Positions 24,234-31,319 of a stretch of 64,000 bases of DNA are shown here, piece by piece. The notes beneath the pieces were generated by a model, which had not been told where the DNA came from, did not search any database, and saw only the letters and a list, made by a program, of their open reading frames with translations. The position numbers and the translations under genes were made by a program. The stretch's first letter is position 1. Each line of letters starts with the position of its first letter. The stretch is from Promicromonospora sp. MEB111. GTDB taxonomy: Bacteria; Actinomycetota; Actinomycetes; Actinomycetales; Cellulomonadaceae. The stretch spans positions 124,001 to 188,000 of the forward strand of contig NZ_JARVSD010000016.1 in assembly GCF_030209445.1 (NCBI RefSeq), in the 5' to 3' direction.

Positions 24234-24752
24234 GTGCTCCACCCCGCCGCCTCCGCCGACCTCGACGACCTGGCCGCGTTCCTCCGCACCGCCGACCTGA
24301 CGGTCGCCGCGCTCGCGGAGCCCGCCGTCCGCCTCTGGCTGGAACGCGACGACGCCGGCGCGGTCACCGCCACCACCGGGTTCGAGCTCGGCGTGGACGG
24401 CGAGCACGCGCTGATCCGCAGCGTCGCCGTGCGGCCCGACCTGCGCGGCGCCGGGGACGGCCTGCGCCTGGCCCGCTTCGCCCTGGACCGGGCCGCCGAC
24501 GCCGGGGCGCGCGAGGCCTGGCTGTTCTCCCGCCGGTCGGGCGGCTTCTGGCAGAAGCTCAGCTTCGGCCCGACGACGACGCGGGCACTCGCCGGCGCGC
24601 TGCCCGACGCCCACCAGGTGCAGCTCTTCCGCTCGACGGGCCAGCTCGACCGCGAGGTCGCGTGGCGCCGTCCGCTGCCGCTGTCAGTGCCGGTCTCGGT
24701 GCCGGTCCCGGTGCCGGCGCCTCCGTCGGCGCGTGCTAGCTTCACCGCATGA
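24234..24752 (+). CDS. GNAT-family N-acetyltransferase (ArsN2-like)
   Basis: A 172-aa GNAT protein. HALIRSVAVRPDLRGAGDGL is the acetyl-CoA-binding motif A (R-G-x-G-x-G-like), followed by AREAWLFSRRSGGFWQKLSF; the layout resembles ArsN2-type arsenic-linked acetyltransferases, but no arsenic genes are nearby, so the substrate is open. The C-terminus ends in a VPVSVPVPVPAP repeat from a short DNA repeat at 24685-24720. Its stop codon overlaps the start of a 15-codon leader ORF (ATGA), so translation of GNAT could feed into the attenuator of the downstream exporter gene. Confidence 0.75.
   Translation: MLHPAASADLDDLAAFLRTADLTVAALAEPAVRLWLERDDAGAVTATTGFELGVDGEHALIRSVAVRPDLRGAGDGLRLARFALDRAADAGAREAWLFSRRSGGFWQKLSFGPTTTRALAGALPDAHQVQLFRSTGQLDREVAWRRPLPLSVPVSVPVPVPAPPSARASFTA
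24737..24742 (+). promoter_or_regulatory. Candidate extended -10 (TGC-TAGCTT) for the exporter leader
   Basis: TAGCTT with TG one base upstream ends 6 nt before ATG 24749 of the leader ORF, so the leader peptide would be read from a leaderless mRNA. No consensus -35 is visible. Confidence 0.5.
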
Positions 24753-24796
24753 GGTCTCCAGAAGCATCCAGGTCAGGGCTGCCGGTACTCCGGTAG
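24749..24796 (+). CDS. Putative 15-aa leader peptide of the MFS exporter gene
   Basis: ATG AGG ... CGG TAG codes for MRSPEASRSGLPVLR. A -10 hexamer lies directly before it, and its last codons and stop fall in a stable hairpin (24777-24798). Inducible chloramphenicol-resistance genes are known to be controlled by ribosome stalling in such short ORFs; assigning that role here is inference from position and structure. Confidence 0.55.
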   Translation: MRSPEASRSGLPVLR

Positions 24797-24881
24797 CCCG
24801 AGATGCCCCTGTAGAGAACACCCGCATCCGAAGGGCCCGTAGTGCCGTCCCGGCCTACCCGTGTCCCTCCACCCTTCGGAG
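24777..24881 (+). promoter_or_regulatory. Attenuator-like RNA structure before the exporter gene
   Basis: Hairpin 1: GGCTGCCGG (24777-24785), loop TACT, CCGGTAGCC (24790-24798), one G-U pair. Hairpin 2: CCGAAGGG (24828-24835) pairs with CCCTTCGG (24872-24879), taking up the GG of the only Shine-Dalgarno (GGAG, 24878-24881) before ATG 24888. In addition ACTCCG in the leader (24787-24792) is complementary to CGGAGT over the Shine-Dalgarno. A ribosome in the leader could alter these pairings and free the start site. Confidence 0.6.
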
Positions 24882-24887
24882 TTCCTC

Positions 24888-26075
24888 ATGCCTGTCCTGC
24901 TCTACGTGCTCGCGGTCGCGGTCTTCGCGCAAGGCACGTCGGAATTCGTCCTCGCCGGGCTCGTCCCCGGCATCTCTACCGGCCTCGGCGTCTCGATCGC
25001 CCAGGCCGGCTACCTGACCTCGGGCTTCGCGGTCGGGATGGTCGTCGGTGCGCCGCTCACGGCCGCCGTCGGACGCCGCCTGCCGCCCCGCTGGACCCTG
25101 TCCGCCTGCCTGCTCGTCTTCGTCGCCGCGCACGTCGCCGGCGCGCTGACCGACAGCTTCGCCGTCCTGCTGGGCACCCGGTTCGTCGCCGCGGTGGCGA
25201 ACGCCGGGTTCCTCGCGGTCGCGCTGTCGACGGTGCAGCACGTCGTCCCCGCCGGGCGGCGGGCCCGCGCGCTGGCGGTGATCCTCGGCGGCACGACGCT
25301 CGCCCTGGTCGCCGGCGTCCCCGCCGGCGCGCTGCTGGGCGAGCTCTGGGGCTGGCGGTCCGCCCTGTGGGCGATCGCCGGGGTCGCGGCCGCGACCCTG
25401 GTCGCCGTGGCCTGCCTGACGCCGGTACGGCTCGACGCCGGGACGCCGCGCGCCCGCGTGGAGCTGCGGGCCGAGCTCGGCGCGCTGCGGTCCCCGGACC
25501 TGTCGCGCCACCTCGGGCTCGGCGTCCTGGTCAACGGCGCCACGTTCTGCGCGTTCACCTACCTGGCGGTCGTCGTCACCGACGGCGCGAGCCTCGGGTC
25601 CGCGCTGGTGCCGGCGGTGCTGGCGCTGTTCGGGGTGGGTGCCTTCGCCGGGGTCTCGGCAGCGGGCCGGCTCGCCGACGCGCACGGCGGGCGGCTGCTC
25701 GCGGTCGCCGGCCCCGCCCTGCTCACGGGGTGGGTCCTGTGGGCCGCGCTGGCCCCGAGCCCCGCGGCGGTGTGGGTGCTCGCCCCGGTGCAGGGCGCGC
25801 TGTCGTTCGCCGTGGGCGGCACACTGATCGCCCGCGCCATGGCGGCGGCCCACGGCGCGCCGACCATGGGCGGGGCGTTCTCGACGGTCGCCCTGAACCT
25901 CGGCGCGCTCGCCGGTCCGGTGCTCGGCGGAAGCGCCGTCGTGGCGCTCGGGCCCGCAGGACCCCTGGTGGCGAGCGCGGTGCTGACGGCGGCGGCCGTC
26001 ACCCTCGGGGCCGTCACCGCTCGGGCGACCCCGACCGCACGCGGGTCCGACGACGGGGAGAGCTCCCCGTCGTGA
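24888..26075 (+). CDS. MFS drug exporter, chloramphenicol-exporter type (Cmx/CmlR-like)
   Basis: A 395-aa 12-helix MFS protein. The N-terminal pattern LYVLAVAVFAQGTSEFVLAG, then YLTSGFAVGMVVGAPLTAA, RFVAAVANAGFLAVALST and GAPTMGGAFSTVALNLGALAG follow closely the actinobacterial chloramphenicol exporters as I remember them (Cmx of corynebacteria, CmlR of Streptomyces). It should act as a proton-driven drug exporter in the cytoplasmic membrane. ATG 24888 is supported by GGAG 6 nt upstream; the GTG at 24861 has none. The upstream leader ORF and hairpins suggest inducible translation. Related exporters handle other compounds, so resistance to chloramphenicol is likely but not certain. Confidence 0.85.
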   Translation: MPVLLYVLAVAVFAQGTSEFVLAGLVPGISTGLGVSIAQAGYLTSGFAVGMVVGAPLTAAVGRRLPPRWTLSACLLVFVAAHVAGALTDSFAVLLGTRFVAAVANAGFLAVALSTVQHVVPAGRRARALAVILGGTTLALVAGVPAGALLGELWGWRSALWAIAGVAAATLVAVACLTPVRLDAGTPRARVELRAELGALRSPDLSRHLGLGVLVNGATFCAFTYLAVVVTDGASLGSALVPAVLALFGVGAFAGVSAAGRLADAHGGRLLAVAGPALLTGWVLWAALAPSPAAVWVLAPVQGALSFAVGGTLIARAMAAAHGAPTMGGAFSTVALNLGALAGPVLGGSAVVALGPAGPLVASAVLTAAAVTLGAVTARATPTARGSDDGESSPS

Positions 26076-26113
26076 CCGCCTCGAAATTCCGACCGCGCGG
26101 ACGTCCTGCCTGG

Positions 26114-26119
26114 TAGCGT
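26114..26119 (+). promoter_or_regulatory. Candidate extended -10 (TGG-TAGCGT)
   Basis: TAGCGT with TG one base upstream, followed about 25 nt later by AGGAG and ATG 26154; a conventional leader promoter for the lipoprotein gene. Confidence 0.4.
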
Positions 26120-26153
26120 CCCGGCACGACGGCGAGCACGAACGAGGAGACGG

Positions 26154-26771
26154 ATGCGGTCCCTGTTCCAGGCACAGGCACGGTTCCAGGCACGGGCGCG
26201 GTTCCAGGCACGGGCGCGACGGACCGGCGGCACGGCGCACGTCCCCGACGCGCCGCCCCCCGGCACGCTCGTCCGCGGCGCCCTCGTCCTCGCCGTGCTC
26301 GTCCCCGGCGCCCTCACGTCCTGCTCCGCGGGCCCGGACGACGTTCCGGCCGAGCCCGCGGAGCCGGCCCCCGCACGTGAGGCCGCGACGGAGCAGTACA
26401 CGGCGGCGCTGGACGACGTCCTCGTCGCGCTCGACCAGTCCGTCCCGGGGGTGGCGTGGACCGCCAAGGACCGCTTCCCGTTCGTCACCGAGCAGCCGGA
26501 CGGCGAGTGCGTGCTCTTCCTCGCCGAGAGCCTGGGTGAGGGCGACCTGTACGAGCCGAGCAACGGTCTCGCCGACCTCGCCGCCGGGCTCGACCCGGTT
26601 CTCCAGGAGCACGGCTTCGACCCGCTGTCGGACGTGACCCACGCCGAGAACGGCGGGGACGCCTCTGTGACGGCCACCGACCCGGCCGGCTGGGAGCTCC
26701 GGGTCTCGGCGTACCCGCCGCTCGTCGGCCTCTCGGGTCCGGTGGAGAGCGACGAGTGCGCCGGGTCGTGA
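26154..26771 (+). CDS. Putative lipoprotein of unknown function with repeat-expanded N-terminus
   Basis: A 205-aa protein. Residues 4-22 are a run of FQARAR repeats (QAQARFQARARFQARARR) from a 17-18-bp DNA repeat around 26164-26215. A hydrophobic stretch (LVRGALVLAVLVPGALTSC) follows, ending in the lipobox LTSC near residue 57. The mature part, about 145 aa, is acidic with Cys in GECVLF and DECAGS and contains an alpha/beta region (ATEQYTAALDDVLVALDQSV, WELRVSAYPPLVG). ATG 26154 has GAGGAG just upstream, so the unusually long Arg-rich n-region appears to be translated. No function is recognised. Confidence 0.7.
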   Translation: MRSLFQAQARFQARARFQARARRTGGTAHVPDAPPPGTLVRGALVLAVLVPGALTSCSAGPDDVPAEPAEPAPAREAATEQYTAALDDVLVALDQSVPGVAWTAKDRFPFVTEQPDGECVLFLAESLGEGDLYEPSNGLADLAAGLDPVLQEHGFDPLSDVTHAENGGDASVTATDPAGWELRVSAYPPLVGLSGPVESDECAGS

Positions 26772-26806
26772 CCGGGACCCGGCGACCGGCCGGGTAGCGG
26801 CACGCC

Positions 26807-27721
26807 TCAGAGGCTCCCCCACCCCGCGGCGGCCTCCGTCAGCCGTGCCCGGACGGCGGCGACCGCCGGCCCCTGCGGGACGCCGCGCCGTCCCGCGAGG
26901 TACAGCGTGTTCAGCGGCGGCGCCTCGGGGTGGTGAAGCTCGACCACCTGCCCTGAATCCAGCGCGGGCGCGGCCAGGTACCGGGGCAGCACGGAGACCC
27001 CCGCGCCGCCGGCGACCGCGGCGAGCACGGCGCGCAGGTCGGGCACCACCAGCGCCGTCGCGTTGGGCGGACGCCGGCCGAACTCGCTGCGCCAGTACCG
27101 GCGCACGATCGGGAGGTCCTCCGCGTAGGCGACCAGCGGCAGGTGCGACAGGGCGGCCACGGGGTCGGACTCCAGGCGTACCGGGTCCACGGTGTGGGCG
27201 AGTGCCGGGGGTCCGACGAGCAGGAACTCCTCGTCGACCAGCGGCGTCGCCACCAGGGCGTCCTGCCGCGGGCGCACCGAGGACACGACCAGGTCGAGGT
27301 GGCCGGCAGTCAGCGCGGCCAGCAGCTCGTCGCCGAGCCCGAGCGTCGTACGGAGCTGGAGCCCCTGCGCGACGAGCGGCGCGAGCGCGGGCAGCACGCG
27401 CACCGTCATGAGCTCGGCGGCCCCGCCGATCCGGACGAGCCCGCGCACGGCCGGCTCGACGTCGCGGGGACCGAGCGCCGTCCGGAGCCCGTCCACGTGG
27501 AGCCCCACCTCGGCGGCCAGCGCCACGGCGCGCTCCGTGGGCTCGGCGCCCCGGCGGGACCGTACGAACAGGCGCGCGCCGAGCTGTTCCTCCAGGCGGG
27601 CGAGCTGCCCGGTGACGGCCGGCTGGCTCACCCCCAGGCGTTCGGCCGCCGCCGACAGCGACCCGGTGCGGTAGACCTCCAGGAACGTGGCGAGGAGGTC
27701 GAGACCCGGCACCGGCACCAC
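26807..27721 (-). CDS. LysR-family transcriptional regulator
   Basis: A 304-aa LTTR: DLLATFLEVYRTGSLSAAAERL and SQPAVTGQLARLEEQLG form the winged HTH, followed by a two-lobed effector domain (VRIGGAAELMTVRVLPALAP, LDLVVSSVRPRQDALVATPL, GVSVLPRYLAAPAL). GTG 27721 is the longest start; GGAGG fits the GTG at 27712 better. The gene lies 35 bp downstream of the DJ-1/PfpI gene on the same strand, so it could be its co-transcribed regulator. LTTRs usually regulate a divergent neighbour, and none is present here, so the target is unclear. Confidence 0.9.
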   Translation of the reverse strand: MVPVPGLDLLATFLEVYRTGSLSAAAERLGVSQPAVTGQLARLEEQLGARLFVRSRRGAEPTERAVALAAEVGLHVDGLRTALGPRDVEPAVRGLVRIGGAAELMTVRVLPALAPLVAQGLQLRTTLGLGDELLAALTAGHLDLVVSSVRPRQDALVATPLVDEEFLLVGPPALAHTVDPVRLESDPVAALSHLPLVAYAEDLPIVRRYWRSEFGRRPPNATALVVPDLRAVLAAVAGGAGVSVLPRYLAAPALDSGQVVELHHPEAPPLNTLYLAGRRGVPQGPAVAAVRARLTEAAAGWGSL

Positions 27722-27756
27722 CCTCCGTCGTCGTCCTGCCCACAGGCTAGCCGGGC

Positions 27757-28461
27757 TCAGCGCGCAGCGAGCGCCTTGAGCACCGCCTCGGCGGCGGCCG
27801 CGCTGGACTGCGGGTTCTGCCCGGTGATCAGGTTGCCGTCCTGGACCACGGTGCTGCTCCAGGGCGCACCGACCTGGACGACGGCGCCGCGCTCGCGCAG
27901 CCGCGACTCGACGAGGTAGGGCGCGGCGTCGCCGAGGCCGCCCTGGCGCTCCTCCTCGTCGGTGAACGACGTGAGCGCCCGGCCCGCGAAGGCGAAGGTG
28001 CCGTCCGGCTCCTGGGCGCTGAGCAGCGCCGCGACGCCGTGGCAGAGCGCGCCGACGGTCGTGCCCCGGTCGTTCGCGGCGAGCAGCAGACGGCCGAGGT
28101 CGACGTCGTGCGCGAGGTCCGCCATCGGGGCGTGGCCGCCCGGGACGTAGACGGCGTCGTAGTCGTCGCCGCGCACGTCGGCCAGCGTGAGCGGGTGGGC
28201 GAGCTGGTCGGCGATGCCGTCGAGGTAGGCCCGGAACTCCGCGGCGTCGGCGGCGGGCACCCCGCCGCGCTCGTCGAGGCTGACCGCGTCGACCGTGGGC
28301 GCCACGCCGCCCGGCGTCGCGACGTCGACCTGGGCGCCGGCCGCCGTGAGCACCCGGTGGGAGGCGGCGACCTCCTCGGCCCAGTAGCCGGTGGGGTGCT
28401 CGGTGCCGTCGGCCAGGCGCAGGCTGTTCGCGGCGGAGACGACCATCAGGATCTTCGACAT
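27757..28461 (-). CDS. DJ-1/PfpI-superfamily protein (HchA/glyoxalase III-like)
   Basis: A 234-aa DJ-1/PfpI protein with VYVPGGHAPM (Asp/Glu-loop region), GALCHGVAALL (nucleophile elbow with Cys near residue 135 followed by His) and GQNPQSS near the end, as in class I glutamine-amidotransferase-like proteins of the Hsp31/HchA branch. Such proteins detoxify methylglyoxal or act as stress chaperones. The usual length and intact Cys-His pair suggest an active enzyme. A strong inverted repeat (28552-28575) lies 90 bp upstream of the ATG and is the best candidate for its operator. Confidence 0.87.
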   Translation of the reverse strand: MSKILMVVSAANSLRLADGTEHPTGYWAEEVAASHRVLTAAGAQVDVATPGGVAPTVDAVSLDERGGVPAADAAEFRAYLDGIADQLAHPLTLADVRGDDYDAVYVPGGHAPMADLAHDVDLGRLLLAANDRGTTVGALCHGVAALLSAQEPDGTFAFAGRALTSFTDEEERQGGLGDAAPYLVESRLRERGAVVQVGAPWSSTVVQDGNLITGQNPQSSAAAAEAVLKALAAR

Positions 28462-28551
28462 GGTGTGGTTCCGATCTGTTCGGGGATCTGCTCGGTGAGA
28501 TGTCCTCGGGGAACGTCAGAATCCATCACCGGATGCCGAAACAGTTGAACG

Positions 28552-28575
28552 GAGCCATAACCGAGCTTATGGCTC
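28552..28575. promoter_or_regulatory. AT-rich inverted repeat GAGCCATAA-N6-TTATGGCTC
   Basis: Perfect 9-nt arms at 28552-28560 and 28567-28575 around CCGAGC. AT-rich arms are rare in this GC-rich DNA. It lies upstream of the DJ-1/PfpI gene and probably overlaps its promoter (a TTATGG -10-like hexamer on the minus strand). The cognate regulator is unknown. Confidence 0.7.
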
Positions 28576-28719
28576 GGGGCTTGTGCGGGACGGCCAGCTC
28601 TGCTCCGGACCGCGGCCGCCGGGAGCGCGGCGCGCTTGGCACACTTTTCGTGCCTCGCTCCCGGCGAGCGACAACCGTCCGAGGGGTGGACGGTTTGCCG
28701 ACCACATCCCGGGCATGCC
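28576..28719 (+). other. Non-coding stretch before the metE promoter
   Basis: Part of a 382-bp gap without a gene. It holds an imperfect hairpin (GGGAGCG 28621-28627 with CGCTCCC 28656-28662, and inner GGCAC/GTGCC around ACTTTTC). I saw no coding potential. Role unknown. Confidence 0.5.
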
Positions 28720-28725
28720 TACGAT
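28720..28725 (+). promoter_or_regulatory. Candidate metE -10 (TACGAT)
   Basis: TACGAT places transcription start near 28732, at the first base of the riboswitch. A weak -35 (TTGCCG) lies 19 bp upstream. Confidence 0.55.
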
Positions 28726-28730
28726 CAAGT

Positions 28731-28834
28731 CTCATCATCCAGAGCGGTCGAGAGTCCTGGCTCCACGACACCGCAGCAACCTACCTCCGAGGCGCCAATC
28801 TCGGGGCAAGGTGCTAACGCCAGGTCCGATGGAG
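28731..28834 (+). promoter_or_regulatory. SAM-I (S-box) riboswitch of metE
   Basis: The core follows the S-box pattern. AGAGCGGTCGAGAGTCCTGG has P2 5' strand GCGGT (28744-28748) pairing with ACCGC (28770-28774) and the kink-turn GA; then GCAACC; P3 CTCCGAG (28785-28791) with CTCGGGG (28800-28806); and the conserved AAGGTGCTAA. P1 can form between CTCATC (28731-28736) and GATGGAG (28828-28834, one bulge). That strand contains the GGAG Shine-Dalgarno of metE, so bound S-adenosylmethionine would block translation. No terminator hairpin with a T-tract follows, in agreement with translational control. Confidence 0.88.
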
Positions 28835-28843
28835 CTGATACGC

Positions 28844-31240
28844 ATGGCAGTCACGAACCCGCACCTTCCCACCGCCACGATCCTGGGCTACCCGCGCATC
28901 GGCCGGAGGCGCGAGCTCAAGCGCGCCGTCGAGTCCTTCTGGGCCGGCCGCACCACCGCCGACGAGCTGGAGGCGACGGCCCGCGACCTGCGGCAGGCCA
29001 CCGCCCGCCGCCTCGTCGACCTGGGCCTGGACGCCGGCAACGCTGCCGTCCCCGGCTCGTTCTCGTACTACGACCAGGTGCTCGACGCCGTCGCGCTGCT
29101 GGGCGCCGTGCCCGAGCGGTTCGCCGGGCTCACCACGGACGGGGGTCGCCTGCCCCTCGAGGCCTACTTCACGGTCGCCCGCGGCGAGGGTGACAACGCG
29201 CCGCTCGAGATGACCAAGTGGTTCGACACGAACTACCACTACCTGGTCCCGGAGATCGGTCCGGACACCCCGATCAGGTTCGTCGACGACCGCGCCGTGC
29301 GGGAGTTCACCGAGCTGGCTCAGCCGGCCGACGGGGGCCAGGCCGTCGTGACCCGGCCCGCGTTCGTGGGCCCGGTGACGTTCCTGCTGCTCAGCAAGCC
29401 CGCTGACGGATCGCCGGAGGGCTTCCGCCCGCTGGACCGGCTCGACGACGTCGTCGCCGCGTACGCCGACCTGCTGCGCGCGCTGGCCGCCGCGGGCGCG
29501 CCCTGGGTGCAGCTCGACGAGCCGGCCCTGGTCACCGACCTGCTGGACGTCCCCTTCGACGAGGTCGCCGACGCCGTCCGCCGCGCCTACACCACGCTGG
29601 CGACCGGGCTCTCCCCCACCGCAGCCGGTGCAGACGGCGCCGCCGAGCGCCCCGCGATCCTGGTCACCGCCCCGTACGGCGACCTGCGGAGCGAGGCCGG
29701 CGACGGGCTCGCCCTGCTGGCCGGCACCGACGTCGAGGCCGTCGCGATCGACCTGGTGCGCGGCGCCGTACCGACCGGACCGGTCCCCGGCCTGGAGACC
29801 AAGACCCTGGTCGCGGGCGTGATCGACGGCCACAACATCTGGCGCGCCGACCTCGACGCCCGCCTGACCACCCTGGAGGGCCTGGCGGCGTCCGGCACCG
29901 GGCTCGGCGCCGGGGCGGTCGCCGTCGGCACCTCGACGTCGCTGCTGCACGTGCCGCACGACGTCGCCGACGAGCCCCGCCTGGACGCCGCCCTGAAGTC
30001 GTGGCTCGCGTTCGCCGACCAGAAGGTCACCGAGGTCGTCACGCTGGCCACCGCCCTGACCGAGGACCGGGCGGCTGTCGCCGACAAGCTCGCCGAGTCC
30101 ACGGCGGCGGTGCGCTCCCGCGCCGAGACGCCCGGCGTCGTCGTCCCCGCGGTGCGCGAGCGGACCGCCGCGCTGACCGCGGCCGACGTCGAGCGCGCGC
30201 CGTACGCGGAGCGGGCGGCCGCGCAGCAGGCGCGGCTCAACCTGCCGCCGCTGCCGACCACGACCATCGGGTCGTTCCCGCAGACCTCCGAGATCCGCAG
30301 CACGCGCGCCGCGTGGGTACGGGGCGAGCTGTCCGACGCCGACTACACGGCCGCGATGCGCGCCGAGATCGCGAGCACGGTCGCGCTCCAGGAGGAGCTG
30401 GGCCTGGACGTGCTGGTGCACGGCGAGCCCGAGCGCAACGACATGGTGCAGTACTTCGCGGAGCAGCTCGACGGCTTCGCGACGACCGTCAACGGCTGGG
30501 TCCAGTCGTACGGCTCGCGCTGTGTGCGGCCGCCGATCCTGTGGGGCGACGTGTCCCGGCCCGCGCCTCTGACGGTCGAGTGGACGGCGTACGCGGCGTC
30601 GCTGACCGACAAGCCGGTCAAGGGCATGCTCACCGGTCCGGTCACGATCCTGGCCTGGTCGTTCGTGCGCGACGACCTGCCGCTCGGCGACACCGCCGAC
30701 CAGGTGGCCCTGGCGCTGCGCGACGAGGTGACGGACCTGGAGGCGGCGGGCATCGGCGTCGTGCAGGTGGACGAGCCGGCGCTGCGCGAGCTGCTGCCGC
30801 TGCGCCGCTCCGCGCACCCGGGCTACCTCGACTGGTCGGTGCGCTCGTTCCGGCTCTCGACCGCCGGGGCCGACACGGCCACACAGGTGCACACGCACCT
30901 GTGCTACTCGGAGTTCGGGCAGGTCATCGGCGCGATCGACGGTCTGGACGCCGACGTCACGTCGGTCGAGGCGGCCCGGTCCCGCATGGAGATCGTGCCC
31001 GAGCTGGCCGACGCCGGGTATGGCCGCGGCATCGGGCCGGGTGTCTACGACATCCACAGCCCGCGCGTGCCGTCGGTGCAGGAGGTGACCGACCTGGTCG
31101 AGCTCGCGGCCAAGTCGATCGACCCGCGGCTGGTCTGGGTCAACCCGGACTGCGGCCTGAAGACCCGCGCCTACGCGGAGACCAAGGAGTCCCTGGCCCA
31201 CCTGGTGGAAGCTGCCAAGTCGGTCCGCGCCACCCTGTGA
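28844..31240 (+). CDS. metE: Cobalamin-independent methionine synthase
   Basis: A 798-aa protein of normal MetE length, 5-methyltetrahydropteroyltriglutamate-homocysteine methyltransferase, which performs the last step of methionine synthesis in the cytoplasm. The N-terminal barrel starts [20 protein letters not shown]; the C-terminal catalytic barrel starts [16 protein letters not shown]. Zinc ligands are visible: His685 and Cys687 in THLCYSEFG and Cys770 in [23 protein letters not shown] and [14 protein letters not shown] are intact substrate-site motifs. ATG 28844 has GGAG 9 nt upstream, inside the closing helix of the SAM riboswitch, so the gene should be repressed when SAM is plentiful. 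A long hairpin follows. Confidence 0.97.
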   Translation: MAVTNPHLPTATILGYPRIGRRRELKRAVESFWAGRTTADELEATARDLRQATARRLVDLGLDAGNAAVPGSFSYYDQVLDAVALLGAVPERFAGLTTDGGRLPLEAYFTVARGEGDNAPLEMTKWFDTNYHYLVPEIGPDTPIRFVDDRAVREFTELAQPADGGQAVVTRPAFVGPVTFLLLSKPADGSPEGFRPLDRLDDVVAAYADLLRALAAAGAPWVQLDEPALVTDLLDVPFDEVADAVRRAYTTLATGLSPTAAGADGAAERPAILVTAPYGDLRSEAGDGLALLAGTDVEAVAIDLVRGAVPTGPVPGLETKTLVAGVIDGHNIWRADLDARLTTLEGLAASGTGLGAGAVAVGTSTSLLHVPHDVADEPRLDAALKSWLAFADQKVTEVVTLATALTEDRAAVADKLAESTAAVRSRAETPGVVVPAVRERTAALTAADVERAPYAERAAAQQARLNLPPLPTTTIGSFPQTSEIRSTRAAWVRGELSDADYTAAMRAEIASTVALQEELGLDVLVHGEPERNDMVQYFAEQLDGFATTVNGWVQSYGSRCVRPPILWGDVSRPAPLTVEWTAYAASLTDKPVKGMLTGPVTILAWSFVRDDLPLGDTADQVALALRDEVTDLEAAGIGVVQVDEPALRELLPLRRSAHPGYLDWSVRSFRLSTAGADTATQVHTHLCYSEFGQVIGAIDGLDADVTSVEAARSRMEIVPELADAGYGRGIGPGVYDIHSPRVPSVQEVTDLVELAAKSIDPRLVWVNPDCGLKTRAYAETKESLAHLVEAAKSVRATL

Positions 31241-31245
31241 CAAGT

Positions 31246-31309
31246 CGTTGAGTGCTGGGTTTTCGCCCGGTCAGCTGCATCTGACCGGGCGAAAACCCAG
31301 CACTCAACG
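31246..31309. terminator. Long perfect hairpin between convergent metE and protease genes
   Basis: A 29-nt arm 31246-31274 (starting CGTTGAGTGCTGGGTTTTCG) is perfectly complementary to 31281-31309, with a 6-nt loop CTGCAT. It starts 6 bp after the metE stop and ends 11 bp before the protease stop on the other strand. The arms carry TTTT/AAAA runs, so it probably ends transcription from both sides. Confidence 0.92.
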
Positions 31310-31319
31310 GGTCATGGGC

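Noticed and set aside
24234-24752. Assigning the GNAT gene as arsenic resistance arsN2
   Set aside because: Only the general GNAT layout fits; no arsenic genes or regulators are nearby.
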